64,000 nucleotides of DNA from NCBI RefSeq assembly GCF_000144405.1, contig NC_014370.1:1183501-1247500 (forward strand), read 5' to 3'. The notes beneath the pieces were generated by a model. It saw only the letters and a list, made by a program, of their open reading frames with translations, was not told the origin of the DNA and did no database searches. Shown here one piece after another: positions 27,394-36,353 of the stretch (position 1 is its first letter; every line of letters starts with the position of its first letter). Source of the stretch: Prevotella melaninogenica ATCC 25845. Lineage in GTDB: Bacteria; Bacteroidota; Bacteroidia; Bacteroidales; Bacteroidaceae. A program made the translations under genes and the position numbers.

Positions 27394-28479
27394 TTACTTT
27401 ACTAACTTTTCCTTGAGTGCCTTAACAATCTCTTCAGGGTCAGGAACGATACCACCTAAGCGACCAAAGTGTTCTACTGGTAAAGCTCCGTTGATAGCCA
27501 AGCGCACGTCTTGTACCATCTGACCAGCATTGATTTCGCTTACCAATACACCCTTCTTACCCATGCACAACTCTGCAAGTTGCTTACTTGGGAAAGGCCA
27601 TAAAGTGATTGGACGGAACAAACCGACCTTTAATCCTGCCTCACGAGCTAACTCAACAGCCTTCTCGCCGATACGTGCAGCACTACCAAAACTAACGATA
27701 ATATAATCTGCATCTTCGCACTGCTGGGTCTCAAAGCGTACCTCATTCTCACGAATCTGACGATACTTCTCCTGTAAGTGGAGGTTTCTTTCTTCCATTA
27801 TCTCTGGCTTCAATTCCAAAGAGGTAATGATATTAGGATTGCGATCAGCTGTACGACCCATTGAAGCCCAAGGGCACTCCTTACGGATTTCCTCCTCTGT
27901 ACGACGTGGCTTCTGTGGAGGAAGGACAACCTTCTCCATCATTTGACCAATCACACCGTCAGAAAGAATCATTGCAGGGTTACGATACTTGAATGCTAAC
28001 TCGAAAGCCAAGTCAACAAAATCAGCCATCTCCTGTACAGAATTTGGCGCCAATACAATCACATTGTAATCGCCATTACCACCTCCACGTGTTGCTTGGA
28101 AGTAGTCACTCTGACTTGGCTGGATAGTTCCAAGACCTGGACCACCACGCTGAACGTTAACAAAGACGCCTGGAAGTTCTGCACCAGCCATATAGCTGAT
28201 ACCCTCCTGCATCAAAGCTACACCAGGTGATGAGGAACTTGTCAGCACACGCTTACCAGCGCCAGCACCACCATAAATCATATTGATTGAAGCCACCTCG
28301 CTCTCAGCCTGAAGAACAACCATACCCGTTGTCTCCCAAGGCTTCAATGCTGAAAGTGTCTCAATTATCTCACTCTGAGGAGTGATAGGGTAACCGAAAT
28401 AGCCATCAGCACCGCAGCGAATAGTTGCATGAGCAATAGCCTCATTACCCTTCATAAGTTTTACATCTTGTTCTGCCAT
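27394..28479 (-). CDS. vorB: 2-oxoacid:ferredoxin oxidoreductase, alpha subunit (VorB-like)
   Basis: A 361-residue subunit with the pyrimidine-binding motif of the transketolase fold (GADGYFGYPITPQSEIIETL), the segment VLQAESEVASINMIYGGAGA and SSSSPGVALMQEGISYMAG. Length and motifs match proteins annotated as 3-methyl-2-oxobutanoate dehydrogenase subunit VorB or KorA in Bacteroidales; branched-chain versus 2-oxoglutarate use is not decided by these motifs. It follows the ferredoxin-like gene by only 2 bases, so the two are very likely translated in balanced amounts. Confidence 0.9.
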   Translation of the reverse strand: MAEQDVKLMKGNEAIAHATIRCGADGYFGYPITPQSEIIETLSALKPWETTGMVVLQAESEVASINMIYGGAGAGKRVLTSSSSPGVALMQEGISYMAGAELPGVFVNVQRGGPGLGTIQPSQSDYFQATRGGGNGDYNVIVLAPNSVQEMADFVDLAFELAFKYRNPAMILSDGVIGQMMEKVVLPPQKPRRTEEEIRKECPWASMGRTADRNPNIITSLELKPEIMEERNLHLQEKYRQIRENEVRFETQQCEDADYIIVSFGSAARIGEKAVELAREAGLKVGLFRPITLWPFPSKQLAELCMGKKGVLVSEINAGQMVQDVRLAINGALPVEHFGRLGGIVPDPEEIVKALKEKLVK

Positions 28480-28481
28480 AA

Positions 28482-28715
28482 TTATTCCTCCACTTTTTTA
28501 CGATAGACTGTGATACAGCCATCAGGACAAACCGTAGCACAAGCAGCACAACCAATACAATCATCTGGTCGTGCAGACTCTGTATACGGATAGCCGTGGA
28601 CATTAACCTTTTTCTGAGCCAAAGCAATAACATCTTTCGGACATGCAACGATACACAACTGGCATCCTTTGCATCGATCTGTGTTTACCACAATGGCACC
28701 TTTCATCTTGCTCAT
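28482..28715 (-). CDS. korD: 4Fe-4S ferredoxin-like subunit of the 2-oxoacid oxidoreductase
   Basis: A 77-residue protein with two 4Fe-4S cluster motifs: DRCKGCQLCIVACPKDVIAL (CxxCxxCxxxCP) and DDCIGCAACATVCPDGC. This is the delta-subunit type of four-subunit 2-oxoacid oxidoreductases, passing electrons from the thiamine centre to ferredoxin. It is 2 bases from the alpha subunit gene and 12 bases after a small TPR gene. Confidence 0.93.
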   Translation of the reverse strand: MSKMKGAIVVNTDRCKGCQLCIVACPKDVIALAQKKVNVHGYPYTESARPDDCIGCAACATVCPDGCITVYRKKVEE

Positions 28716-28727
28716 AGTTTTTGTATT

Positions 28728-28907
28728 TTAAGGATTATACGCATCCTTGTTATAGAAGTTGAGAATATTCTCCACCATCTCTTTTGCGATTACTGCTGGA
28801 GAATTAGGGTCCAACTCGATAGCCTCCATATAATTGGCTAAGGCTTCTTGCCAGTCGCCTCTCTGTCGGCATTCATTACCTCGTTGGAAATATTCTTCTG
28901 CTGTCAT
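28728..28907 (-). CDS. Small 59-residue TPR protein at the head of the kor genes
   Basis: A short gene starting with ATG at 28907, directly abutting the folD stop codon (TAG then ATG) and ending 12 bases before the ferredoxin-like gene. The protein starts MTAEEYFQRGNECRQRGDWQ and continues EALANYMEAIELDPNSPAV, a textbook single TPR hairpin. It ends NFYNKDAYNP. The tight packing on both sides and the clean TPR make it real in spite of its length. It may help assemble or dock the oxidoreductase (inference from position). Confidence 0.88.
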   Translation of the reverse strand: MTAEEYFQRGNECRQRGDWQEALANYMEAIELDPNSPAVIAKEMVENILNFYNKDAYNP

Positions 28908-29792
28908 CTACTTATAGTATTCTTTCTTGCCTGCAGCAAGTGTATTTTTCATTAGTGAACAGATGGTCATAGGACCAACACCACCTGGAACAGGTGTAAT
29001 GAAAGAGCAGAGAGGAGCAACCTCATCAAATTTCACGTCACCACATAGTCTGAAGCCACTCTTACGTGCCTTGTCTTCAACACGTGTTGTACCGACGTCA
29101 ATAACCACTGCACCTGGCTTTACCATATCAGCTGTTACAAATTCAGGTCTGCCAATAGCTGCGATAATGATATCTGCCTCCTGACACTCTTTCTTCAAAT
29201 CCTTTGAACGAGAGTGGCACACGGTTACAGTTGAATCACCATACTGTTTTTGCATCATCAACTGTGCCATAGGCTTACCAACAATATTGCTACGACCTAA
29301 GATAACACACTTCTTACCAGAAGTCTCAATATGATAATGCTGCAACAAGGTGAGGATACCCAATGGTGTAGCAGAGATAAAGCAAGGAAGACCGATAGCC
29401 ATACGCCCCACATTGATAGGATGGAAACCATCCACGTCCTTGCGATAGTCAACAGCCATAATAATCTTCTGCTCATCGATATGCTTTGGCAAAGGAAGCT
29501 GAACGATGAAGCCATCAACGTCCTCATCCTTATTCAGCTTATCCACACAAGCCAAAAGCTCTTCTTCTGTCACATCAGCCTCAAAACGAATGAGCGTAGA
29601 CTTGAATCCACATTGCTCACAAGCAATTACCTTATTCTTAACATAGGTTTCACTTCCGCCATCATGTCCCACCAAAACGGCAGCCAGATGAGGTTGTTTA
29701 CCACCTGCGACAACAATCGCCTTCACTTCTTCGGCAATCTCCTGCTTTATCGCAGTTGCTGTTGCCTTTCCGTCTATTAACTGATATTCCAT
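28908..29792 (-). CDS. folD: Bifunctional methylenetetrahydrofolate dehydrogenase/cyclohydrolase
   Basis: A 294-residue cytosolic enzyme linking 5,10-methylene-THF to 10-formyl-THF for purine and formyl-Met synthesis. The catalytic segment with Tyr and Lys is [17 protein letters not shown]. The second signature is [16 protein letters not shown], followed by the NADP-binding loop [14 protein letters not shown] and the C-terminal [17 protein letters not shown]. It lies 32 bases after ffh and its stop codon touches the next start codon, so it is an internal operon gene. Confidence 0.96.
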   Translation of the reverse strand: MEYQLIDGKATATAIKQEIAEEVKAIVVAGGKQPHLAAVLVGHDGGSETYVKNKVIACEQCGFKSTLIRFEADVTEEELLACVDKLNKDEDVDGFIVQLPLPKHIDEQKIIMAVDYRKDVDGFHPINVGRMAIGLPCFISATPLGILTLLQHYHIETSGKKCVILGRSNIVGKPMAQLMMQKQYGDSTVTVCHSRSKDLKKECQEADIIIAAIGRPEFVTADMVKPGAVVIDVGTTRVEDKARKSGFRLCGDVKFDEVAPLCSFITPVPGGVGPMTICSLMKNTLAAGKKEYYK

Positions 29793-29824
29793 AGTAATGA
29801 TATTATTTGATGAATATGTGTCTT

Positions 29825-31177
29825 TTACATCTTCGGCATATTTGGCATTCCCGGCATACCCTTCATCTTGCTCATCATACCAGCCATCTTCGAGCCAGTA
29901 ACCATCTTCATCATCTTACGAGTCTGGTCAAACTGCTTAATGAGTCGGTTCACCTCTTGTATATTGGTACCAGAGCCCTTAGCAATACGCTGACGACGAG
30001 AGTTGTTGAGCAGTTCTGGATTCGTGCGTTCCTTCGGTGTCATACTCTGGATAATTGCCTCAATACCCTTGAAAGCATTATCATCAATATCGACATCACG
30101 GATAGCCTTGCCTACTCCAGGAATCATAGAAGCGAGGTCCTTTAAGTTACCCATCTTCTTGATTTGCTGTATCTGATTATAAAAATCGTTGAAATCAAAC
30201 TGGTTCTTCTGAATCTTCTTCTGCAGACGCTTTGCTTCTTCCTCGTCGAACTGCTCCTGTGCACGCTCTACAAGCGAAACAACGTCACCCATACCCAAGA
30301 TACGGTCTGCCATACGACCCGGATGGAACACATCAATAGCCTCCATCTTCTCGCCCGTACCAATGAACTTAATAGGCTTTGTAACGACTGTACGGATTGA
30401 CAATGCCGCACCACCACGTGTATCACCATCAAGCTTTGTGAGAACAACACCATTGAAATCCAAACGATCATTGAACTCTTTGGCTGTATTCACTGCGTCC
30501 TGACCTGTCATTGAGTCAACAACAAACAGTGTCTCATCAGGATGAACATGATTCTTGAGACTCTCAATCTCGTTCATCATCTCTTCATCAACCGCCAGAC
30601 GTCCAGCTGTATCGATGATGACAACATCGTGACCCTTTGCCTTTGCCTCAGCAAGTGCGTGATCAGCAATCTCATTCACATTCTTGTTCTCAGGCTCGCT
30701 ATAGACAGCTACACCTACCTGTTCACCAACAACCTTCAACTGGTCGATAGCTGCAGGACGATAGACGTCACAAGCAACCAACAAAGGATTCTTATGCTCC
30801 TTTGTCTTGAGCATGTTTGCCAGTTTACCAGAGAATGTTGTCTTACCAGAACCTTGTAAACCACTCATAAGAATGATAGAAGGACGACCTGATAAATTCA
30901 GACCGACAGCTTCACCACCCATCAACTCAGCCAACTCATCATGTACAATCTTAACCATGAGTTGTCCAGGCTTAACGGCTGTGAGAACGTTCATACCTAA
31001 CGCCTTCTGCTTTACGGTATCAGTAAAGGTTTTTGCAACTTTATAGTTAACATCGGCATCAAGAAGCGCTCTGCGCACGTCCTTCAGGGTTTCTGCTACA
31101 TTTATCTCTGTTATCTTTCCCTCTCCCTTGAGAATCTTAAAGGAGCGTTCAAGACGATCACTTAAATTTTCAAACAT
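29825..31177 (-). CDS. ffh: Signal recognition particle protein Ffh
   Basis: A 450-residue SRP GTPase that targets membrane proteins to the Sec translocon. It has the N domain (residues 1-90), the G domain with [32 protein letters not shown] and [10 protein letters not shown], and the methionine-rich M domain with the RNA-binding [15 protein letters not shown] segment. It ends in a low-complexity Met/Pro/Gly/Lys tail. It is the first gene of a long minus-strand operon with folD and the 2-oxoacid oxidoreductase genes. SRP RNA is not seen in the window. Confidence 0.97.
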   Translation of the reverse strand: MFENLSDRLERSFKILKGEGKITEINVAETLKDVRRALLDADVNYKVAKTFTDTVKQKALGMNVLTAVKPGQLMVKIVHDELAELMGGEAVGLNLSGRPSIILMSGLQGSGKTTFSGKLANMLKTKEHKNPLLVACDVYRPAAIDQLKVVGEQVGVAVYSEPENKNVNEIADHALAEAKAKGHDVVIIDTAGRLAVDEEMMNEIESLKNHVHPDETLFVVDSMTGQDAVNTAKEFNDRLDFNGVVLTKLDGDTRGGAALSIRTVVTKPIKFIGTGEKMEAIDVFHPGRMADRILGMGDVVSLVERAQEQFDEEEAKRLQKKIQKNQFDFNDFYNQIQQIKKMGNLKDLASMIPGVGKAIRDVDIDDNAFKGIEAIIQSMTPKERTNPELLNNSRRQRIAKGSGTNIQEVNRLIKQFDQTRKMMKMVTGSKMAGMMSKMKGMPGMPNMPKM

Positions 31178-31218
31178 TGCTTTTAAAAGTAAACTTACTA
31201 TTTTCTTATTCTATCTTA

Positions 31219-31252
31219 CAAAGATAATAAAAAGGAAAATAATACCGCAAGC
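31219..31252 (-). promoter_or_regulatory. Promoter of the ffh operon
   Basis: On the minus strand, -7 box TATCTTTG (31219-31226). A weak -33 CTTG lies about 20 bases upstream. Confidence 0.6.
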
Positions 31253-31404
31253 GAACGACCCCTATTTTAATGTATTTTAAAACACAAACCTTATAATAAT
31301 GCGCATATAAATAGACTTTGTGCAAAAAAATGTAAAACAAATCATGCTTAACACCTACTTTTGCACTTAGAGTGAGAAGAGAACGTAAGACATAACAAAA
31401 AAGA

Positions 31405-31751
31405 GGTTCTTCCGAAATATGGAGTGATAAACAAAAAGGTCTTATATAATAGGCACACGGAGTCACGGAGGGGACGGAGGTTATGCAATGTTACGGAGGT
31501 GCCGACGGCACAAAGAGCGACGGAGGCGTAGCGTACAGATTCTTGAGAAGTCTTTCGGGATAAACTCTTTGTATATAAATTACTAATAGAAATGGCAAAC
31601 AAGCTCCGTCGCTCTATGCACCGACGGTGCCTCCGTGACTTCCATTGCTTTGTTTTAATAATCCTCCGTCCTCTCCTTTTCTCCGTGTGACATTTTGTTA
31701 AAAACCTAACCTTAAGTGAAAAACCTTATCACTTCAAAATCCTGAAGATCC
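31405..31751 (-). mobile_element. MITE-like element, copy 2 (347 bp)
   Basis: The reverse-complement counterpart of 9511-9855, with near-identical interior. Ends are GGTTCTTCCGAAATATGGAG and TTTTGAAGT..ATCC-type, reading ATCACTTCAAAATCCTGAAG. CGGAGG motifs form two large inverted arms. No direct repeat adjoins the ends. Open frames inside it on both strands mirror those of copy 1 and are not genes. Confidence 0.8.
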
Positions 31752-31868
31752 ATTCAAAAGACTTAATAAATAAGGTAGAACTATTCACTCCTCGTGCAAG
31801 GAGAGATTAAGCCTCACCCCATTTTGTCCTAATTTTTCACAAACTCATTTTGAATTGATGCTCAATTC

Positions 31869-32001
31869 GCTTCTAAAAGACGCCCAATAAGCTTGCAAAA
31901 GGTGCCCTTTTGGAAGGTTACTAACGCCCTTTTGAATCCTTATTAAGCACCTTTTTGTACAGTACATTATAACTAACTGATAATAGGACAGTTACAATCA
32001 C
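31869..32001 (+). repeat. GCCCTTTT-rich repeat, copy 2
   Basis: TTCTAAAAGACGCCCAATAA, CTTGCAAAAGGTGCCCTTTT, TTACTAACGCCCTTTTGAA and TTAAGCACCTTTTT in the same order as copies 1 and 3, followed by TATAACTAACTGATAA. Confidence 0.78.
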
Positions 32002-32215
32002 TTTAAAATTAACCATTTCTTGCTTTTTTGAAGCATAAGAAAACGAATAAATGTAAATATTTTTTCAACCACAAACAACATAATAAGGTTCTTTTAAAAT
32101 AAGCGTGATTGAGTTTATCACATTACTATAATTTATTCGTCTACCATTTACGAAAATATAGAAATAACCAAGAAATGATTGCTGCCCACAAAGAAAACTA
32201 TGCGGATGAACACAA

Positions 32216-32268
32216 AACGAAGTACCGACAACGCTCTACCAAAAAGTAAAAACGATGTCGGTACTTAG
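32216..32268 (-). terminator. Terminator of pyrD
   Basis: AAGTACCGACA (32220-32230) pairs with TGTCGGTACTT (32256-32266). On the minus strand TCGTTTTG follows. Confidence 0.85.
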
Positions 32269-32327
32269 TTTATTAGGAGTAATCTTCCAAGTAAAGGGTA
32301 GCTCCTACTTATTTACGTCCTATAAAG

Positions 32328-33236
32328 CTATGCAAGACAGTTGATGATTTCCGTTACAGACTTACAGCCGTGACGGTCGAGCCAGTCATTAATGCCATCG
32401 CGCACCTTTATCGTAACCTGTGGATCAAGGAAATTCGCAGTTCCTATCTGGATTGCTGTAGCGCCTGCCATAAGGAACTCAATAGCATCCTCAGCTGTTG
32501 AAATACCACCTAAACCGATGACTGGTATCTTCACAGCCTTTGCCACATCATTGACCATTCTGACCGCTACAGGTTTTACAGCTGGACCACTCAAACCACC
32601 CGTACGGATGCTCAACTTTGGACGACGACGCTCTATATCAATCGCCATTCCCATCAACGTGTTAATCAGTGACACAGAATCAGCACCCTCATCTTCGCAA
32701 GCACGTGCTATGCTGGCTATATCGGTGACATTAGGAGAGAGCTTCACAATCATGGTCTTGTGGTAATGCTGGCGAACAGCCTTCACTATAGAAGCGGCTC
32801 CAGAGCAAGTGACACCGAACAACATACCGCCTTCTTTCACATTAGGACAAGAGATATTCACCTCGATAGCTGGAATCCCTTCCAATGCATCAAGTTTCTC
32901 TGCGGTCTCTGCATACGTTTCGGGCGAATTACCACTGACATTGACAATCATATTCGTGTCGATATCTTTTATCTGAGGATAGATATGCTTGATGAAGTAA
33001 TCTACTCCCTTATTTTGCAAGCCTACGCAGTTAAGCATTCCCTGAGGTGTCTCTACCATACGTGGATAGTCATTTCCCTCACGTGGTTCCAGTGTCGTAC
33101 CCTTGACGATAATACCTCCAATTTCCTCCAATGGTACGAAATCAGCAAACTCCAAACCATAGCCAAAGGTGCCACTGGCTGTCATTACAGGGTTCTTGAG
33201 CTGCAAGTCATTTATCTTTACACTTAAATCAGCCAT
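32328..33236 (-). CDS. pyrD: Dihydroorotate dehydrogenase, class 1B catalytic subunit
   Basis: A 302-residue FMN enzyme of pyrimidine synthesis, oxidising dihydroorotate to orotate. The N-terminal [15 protein letters not shown] and the substrate region [11 protein letters not shown] with active-site Cys (FGVTCSGAA) are present. The FMN phosphate site is [19 protein letters not shown]. Cys in place of Ser as the base marks class 1B, which works with PyrK to reduce NAD. The pyrK gene lies upstream in the same direction, 117 bases away, and a -7-like TAGTTTTG at 33257-33264 may give a second start of transcription. Confidence 0.95.
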   Translation of the reverse strand: MADLSVKINDLQLKNPVMTASGTFGYGLEFADFVPLEEIGGIIVKGTTLEPREGNDYPRMVETPQGMLNCVGLQNKGVDYFIKHIYPQIKDIDTNMIVNVSGNSPETYAETAEKLDALEGIPAIEVNISCPNVKEGGMLFGVTCSGAASIVKAVRQHYHKTMIVKLSPNVTDIASIARACEDEGADSVSLINTLMGMAIDIERRRPKLSIRTGGLSGPAVKPVAVRMVNDVAKAVKIPVIGLGGISTAEDAIEFLMAGATAIQIGTANFLDPQVTIKVRDGINDWLDRHGCKSVTEIINCLA

Positions 33237-33353
33237 TTTATAATCATCTATTTTTACAAAACTATGTGATTGTATGATTCCTCTTCCTATTTAGTACTAT
33301 TAATATAATAGGTATAATAAAAGGGAACTAAGCTTCAACCACTCCTATCTGTT

Positions 33354-34130
33354 TTATTCTCCCCACATCAATCTACGTGTATCGAAGACTGGACCTTCCG
33401 TACAAACGCACAAATTTCCTTCTGTCGTTTTCTCTACACAGCACAGACAAGCACCAACACCGCACGCCATCATATTCTCTAACGAAGCCTCGCAAGGAAT
33501 TGATGCCTGATGGGCATAACGTGCCACTGCCATCATCATTGGCTTAGGACCACACGTAGAGATACGGTCAAAATGCTCTGTGGTCAGGACAGAATGGTTT
33601 GTAACAAAACCTTTCTCGCCTGCAGAACCATCCTCAGTAGTTATACATACCTTACCATACTTCTCGAAAAGCGACACCTCTGCTAAGTCGGCTTCTGTAC
33701 GAGCTCCCAACAAAAAGACAGGCGAACCGCCAGCATCCTTTATCTGCTTACCAAAATAAAGCAACGGAGCAACGCCAACACCACCGCCTACAAGTAATAC
33801 TCGTTCTGACGGACTTGCCAAAGGTGCAAACGTATTGCCCAAAGGAAGCACGCAGTTTAACACGTCACCTTCACGTAGACGTGCAAGCGTGTGCGTTCCT
33901 TCTCCAACAGTTGCAACAAGCAGCCACAACTCATTACGCTCTTTATCAACGAAATTAATAGAAATAGGACGGCGAAGAAAGGTAGAAGGCGAGCCGTCCA
34001 CTCTCACCTCTACAAACTGACCAGGCAGCATCTCTGGAAGCGGTTTCTCATCTGTCAGCTTAATAAGGACATTCCTTGCATTGACACGCTCCACAGAAGA
34101 TACCTTCAAGTCGAGGACATACTTCTTCAT
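33354..34130 (-). CDS. pyrK: Dihydroorotate dehydrogenase electron transfer subunit
   Basis: A 258-residue FAD and 2Fe-2S protein passing electrons from PyrD to NAD. The start at 34130 is chosen because the longer frame begins with TTG and spans a perfect -7 box TATATTTG (34155-34162, minus strand). The FAD site is FLRRPISINFVD, the NAD-binding region is VLLVGGGVGVAPLLYFG, and the 2Fe-2S Cys cluster is MACGVGACLCCVEKT with a later CVCTEGPVF. It pairs with class 1B PyrD downstream. Confidence 0.94.
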   Translation of the reverse strand: MKKYVLDLKVSSVERVNARNVLIKLTDEKPLPEMLPGQFVEVRVDGSPSTFLRRPISINFVDKERNELWLLVATVGEGTHTLARLREGDVLNCVLPLGNTFAPLASPSERVLLVGGGVGVAPLLYFGKQIKDAGGSPVFLLGARTEADLAEVSLFEKYGKVCITTEDGSAGEKGFVTNHSVLTTEHFDRISTCGPKPMMMAVARYAHQASIPCEASLENMMACGVGACLCCVEKTTEGNLCVCTEGPVFDTRRLMWGE

Positions 34131-34154
34131 CTTGCTTTGCTTTTTAAAACTATG

Positions 34155-34162
34155 CAAATATA
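34155..34162 (-). promoter_or_regulatory. -7 box of the pyrK-pyrD operon
   Basis: TATATTTG on the minus strand, 25 bases before the pyrK start. No clear -33 box. Confidence 0.6.
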
Positions 34163-34327
34163 GGTAAAATATCCCGATTATAGACTGATTGAAGAAAAAA
34201 ACAGAAAGAAATCCTTTCAAAACGAGTAATGCCCATAAACATCTATCGCATTAATAATACAATTAACACCTTTATATATAATCAGAAAGAAACAATCTTA
34301 TGCTTTTTCTGTCTCCGTGCTATAATT

Positions 34328-34392
34328 CAGCACATAATGTGTTAGTTCCTAACACACGTGGTGTGGATGATTAGCACGATACGTGCTAAGGG
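34328..34392. repeat. Cluster 3 of palindromic modules, inside the end of the C39 reading frame
   Basis: CAGCACATAATGTGTTAG, TAACACACGTGGTGTGGATG and TTAGCACGATACGTGCTAA. This is a diverged cluster of the GCAC/GTGC family. Confidence 0.62.
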
Positions 34393-34734
34393 AGTAAACA
34401 TCTCGAAAATAACACAAAAAAACGCGCAACCCTTCTTCGTCTTCTTGATTTTATATAGCACTACGAAATGGTTCTGATTCCAATGAAGAATACAGGGTAA
34501 CGGCATCTCATCAATCAATTGAATAAGACTCAATTGAGTGCCAACTGTATGGAATTCAATCTTTTCGGCAGCTATACTAATACCATATAAAGATACACCT
34601 TCATTAGATATATTGCATAAATCATGAAGGTGTTCTATATTATAGTTTTTGCCATAAGACTTACTAATCATAGCTAAACACGTCGGACCGCAGTCCATTG
34701 CGTCATATTGTTGCAAAACTGGGAATCTCTTCAT
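34342..34734 (-). pseudogene. Truncated C39 peptidase domain (bacteriocin-type ABC transporter remnant)
   Basis: A 130-residue frame. Residues 1-100 are a good C39 double-glycine peptidase: FPVLQQYDAMDCGPTCLAMI holds the catalytic Cys, EGVSLYGISIAAEKI is typical, and HWNQNHFVVLYKI holds the His. The Asp of the usual VADPG motif is lost: the frame reads FFCVIFEMF instead and then runs into a palindromic repeat cluster, giving a nonsense tail (IIHTTCVRN). No membrane or ATPase part follows, so the transporter is gone. It starts 7 bases after the upstream lipoprotein gene, so the two once formed an operon. Confidence 0.72.
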
Positions 34735-34741
34735 TATTTTA

Positions 34742-35419
34742 TCATTGGTTGGCTATTATGATTCTCCTGGTTATATCTGTAAAGCCTTCAAGAGTTTTCC
34801 CTATGCGAGGAAGCATCTCTGGTTGCGTTACATCCCAATGATATAGAGCAGGGAAAGGGTAGTTTTTTTTATCTGCTTGTATGATATAAACAATAGCGTA
34901 GAAATTGCCTTTAAGCATTAGACGATCAACACACAACACTCGTTTCTTCGATGGCGAGATAATGAGGTTTCGCCAAAAGTCTCCAATCTCTAGTTTACGT
35001 TTACTATTCCATTCATCAGCTAATTCTCCTACACAATCACCATTGATATTCAGAGAGTAGTTAGGCGCCCACTCTTGATTTTCGTTGTTAAGTCTTAAGA
35101 TAATAAATTTATCAGCAGACACGAATTCTACCCTCTTGTCCTTAAATGGTAATTGGTTGATGCTTGCTTTAATCAAATCATAAGCTGCATATCGATTATT
35201 AAAATTCGACTGGTTTATGAAATTTAACGTATAACCACCAGTATAATTAGGGGACAGTAAATCTTTTCTCAACGGATATTTAACATTCGTCTTAAAATTG
35301 ATGACCTCAAATGTATTTTCGTTCATGCTTAGCTCTGATGAATCTATAAATCCGAAATTAGAGCTACTGCATCCTGTAAATAGGGAAGCGGCTAACATTA
35401 TAACTATTACATATTTCAT
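34742..35419 (-). CDS. Uncharacterised lipoprotein
   Basis: A 225-residue protein from ATG at 35419, where a lipoprotein signal MKYVIVIMLAASLFTGC (Cys17) begins. An ATG at 35449 gives 10 more residues but a worse signal. The mature part is strand rich (VEFVSADKFIILRLNN, GNFYAIVYIIQAD) and I recognise no family. It precedes the C39 fragment by 7 bases and follows another small lipoprotein on the same strand. An accessory export- or bacteriocin-related cargo or immunity role is possible from context only. Confidence 0.65.
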   Translation of the reverse strand: MKYVIVIMLAASLFTGCSSSNFGFIDSSELSMNENTFEVINFKTNVKYPLRKDLLSPNYTGGYTLNFINQSNFNNRYAAYDLIKASINQLPFKDKRVEFVSADKFIILRLNNENQEWAPNYSLNINGDCVGELADEWNSKRKLEIGDFWRNLIISPSKKRVLCVDRLMLKGNFYAIVYIIQADKKNYPFPALYHWDVTQPEMLPRIGKTLEGFTDITRRIIIANQ

Positions 35420-35599
35420 TGTATATTTATTAGAATCGATGTACTTCATTTGTCTTGGTATTTGAAAGATGTTTTTTTGTTTATAGTTAAAAGTATATCT
35501 AAAGTTTCACACCCAAATAAATAGATGGAAAAATAACAGTTTGTCGAATTTTCTTTGTAAATCCTTAATTCACTTTCTTTGTCCAAAGCCTACCATTGC

Positions 35600-35701
35600 T
35601 CATATCTGCTTTAGGAGTGTCTCACCCTTATGAGAAGCATCGATAAAATGAATATAATATTCCTCATAACGCTTTATATTTGATGACCAATACGAATTCA
35701 T
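35600..35701 (-). CDS. Possible 33-residue ORF overlapping the preceding stop codon
   Basis: ATG at 35701 overlaps the TGA of the upstream lipoprotein gene (ATGA). It encodes MNSYWSSNIKRYEEYYIHFI followed by DASHKGETLLKQI. The overlap suggests translational coupling, and the composition looks protein-like, but it could be the stump of a decayed gene. About 180 bases without features separate it from the next lipoprotein. Confidence 0.35.
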   Translation of the reverse strand: MNSYWSSNIKRYEEYYIHFIDASHKGETLLKQI

Positions 35702-36114
35702 TTTAATTTCTTCAACCAAAACAATGTATCATCCCGTTTTAGATTTTTTCTCCAATCTCTTATATTGTTGCCTAATCCAAAGAGTAGAATAGCATCTTTA
35801 TCATAAATATCATAGAGGATCAGATTTGCTGCAAAATCGGTCTTCTTATCAGATAATAAGTGCCTCCACATTTCCTTTTCTATTTTCTTAACGATACTTT
35901 TCTGTTTATCTGTCAACTTAACACGCACTCTATAGCCCTTATTTATAATAGGAACACAGGTGTCACATGCGACTAAGAGGATATTATAATGAAGTTTATC
36001 ATTCTTTATAAATGATAAGTTATTCGATGAATATGTGTTATTTAACTGCTGATTATTACAGTTAGTTGTAATAACAAGCATTACGCCAATCAATAGTAAG
36101 CCAAATCTTTTCAT
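35698..36114 (-). CDS. Uncharacterised small lipoprotein
   Basis: A 138-residue protein with signal MKRFGLLLIGVMLVITTNC (Cys19 as lipidation site). The mature part is basic (VRVKLTDKQKSIVKKIEKEM) with a CDTCV pair and a C-terminal LFWLKKLK. No family recognised. It is the first gene of a minus-strand run with another lipoprotein and the truncated C39 peptidase. AT content is higher than in the neighbouring core genes, in keeping with an accessory origin (impression only). Confidence 0.6.
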   Translation of the reverse strand: MKRFGLLLIGVMLVITTNCNNQQLNNTYSSNNLSFIKNDKLHYNILLVACDTCVPIINKGYRVRVKLTDKQKSIVKKIEKEMWRHLLSDKKTDFAANLILYDIYDKDAILLFGLGNNIRDWRKNLKRDDTLFWLKKLK

Positions 36115-36219
36115 ATCTATTTTTTATTGTTTTCGTAGTGCTTTACCTTGTTTGATATCATCTTTTCTGAGTGAGGTATTGGGAGATAATATCTTCCGTA
36201 AGTTTATATTTTTATTTTT

Positions 36220-36353
36220 AGCCTTAATTCCGCAGCATAAATTCTTGTGAGAACTCCAAGTGCCTGAGAAACAAAGTTCTCAAAACACTTGGATATGTCA
36301 GAATTTTCACCTATCTTGGTGCTGCAAACATAACAAGTAAGCAAAAATCTGAC
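36220..36353 (+). mobile_element. Probable left-end leader of the IS1380 remnant
   Basis: Non-coding stretch directly before the transposase start, holding a hairpin and GAGAAC repeats. Its link to the insertion element is by position; the outer boundary is not defined. Confidence 0.45.

Larger units (their letters stand above)
31227..32215. other. Gene-free kilobase between ffh and pyrD
   Basis: It contains MITE copy 2, GCCCTTTT repeat copy 2 and a -7-like TACTTTTG at 31356-31363 with no clear gene behind it. Nothing coding is seen. Confidence 0.6.

Noticed and set aside
31206..31602. Two overlapping minus-strand frames upstream of ffh
   Set aside because: They cover the ffh promoter region and MITE copy 2; there is no family likeness or ribosome site.
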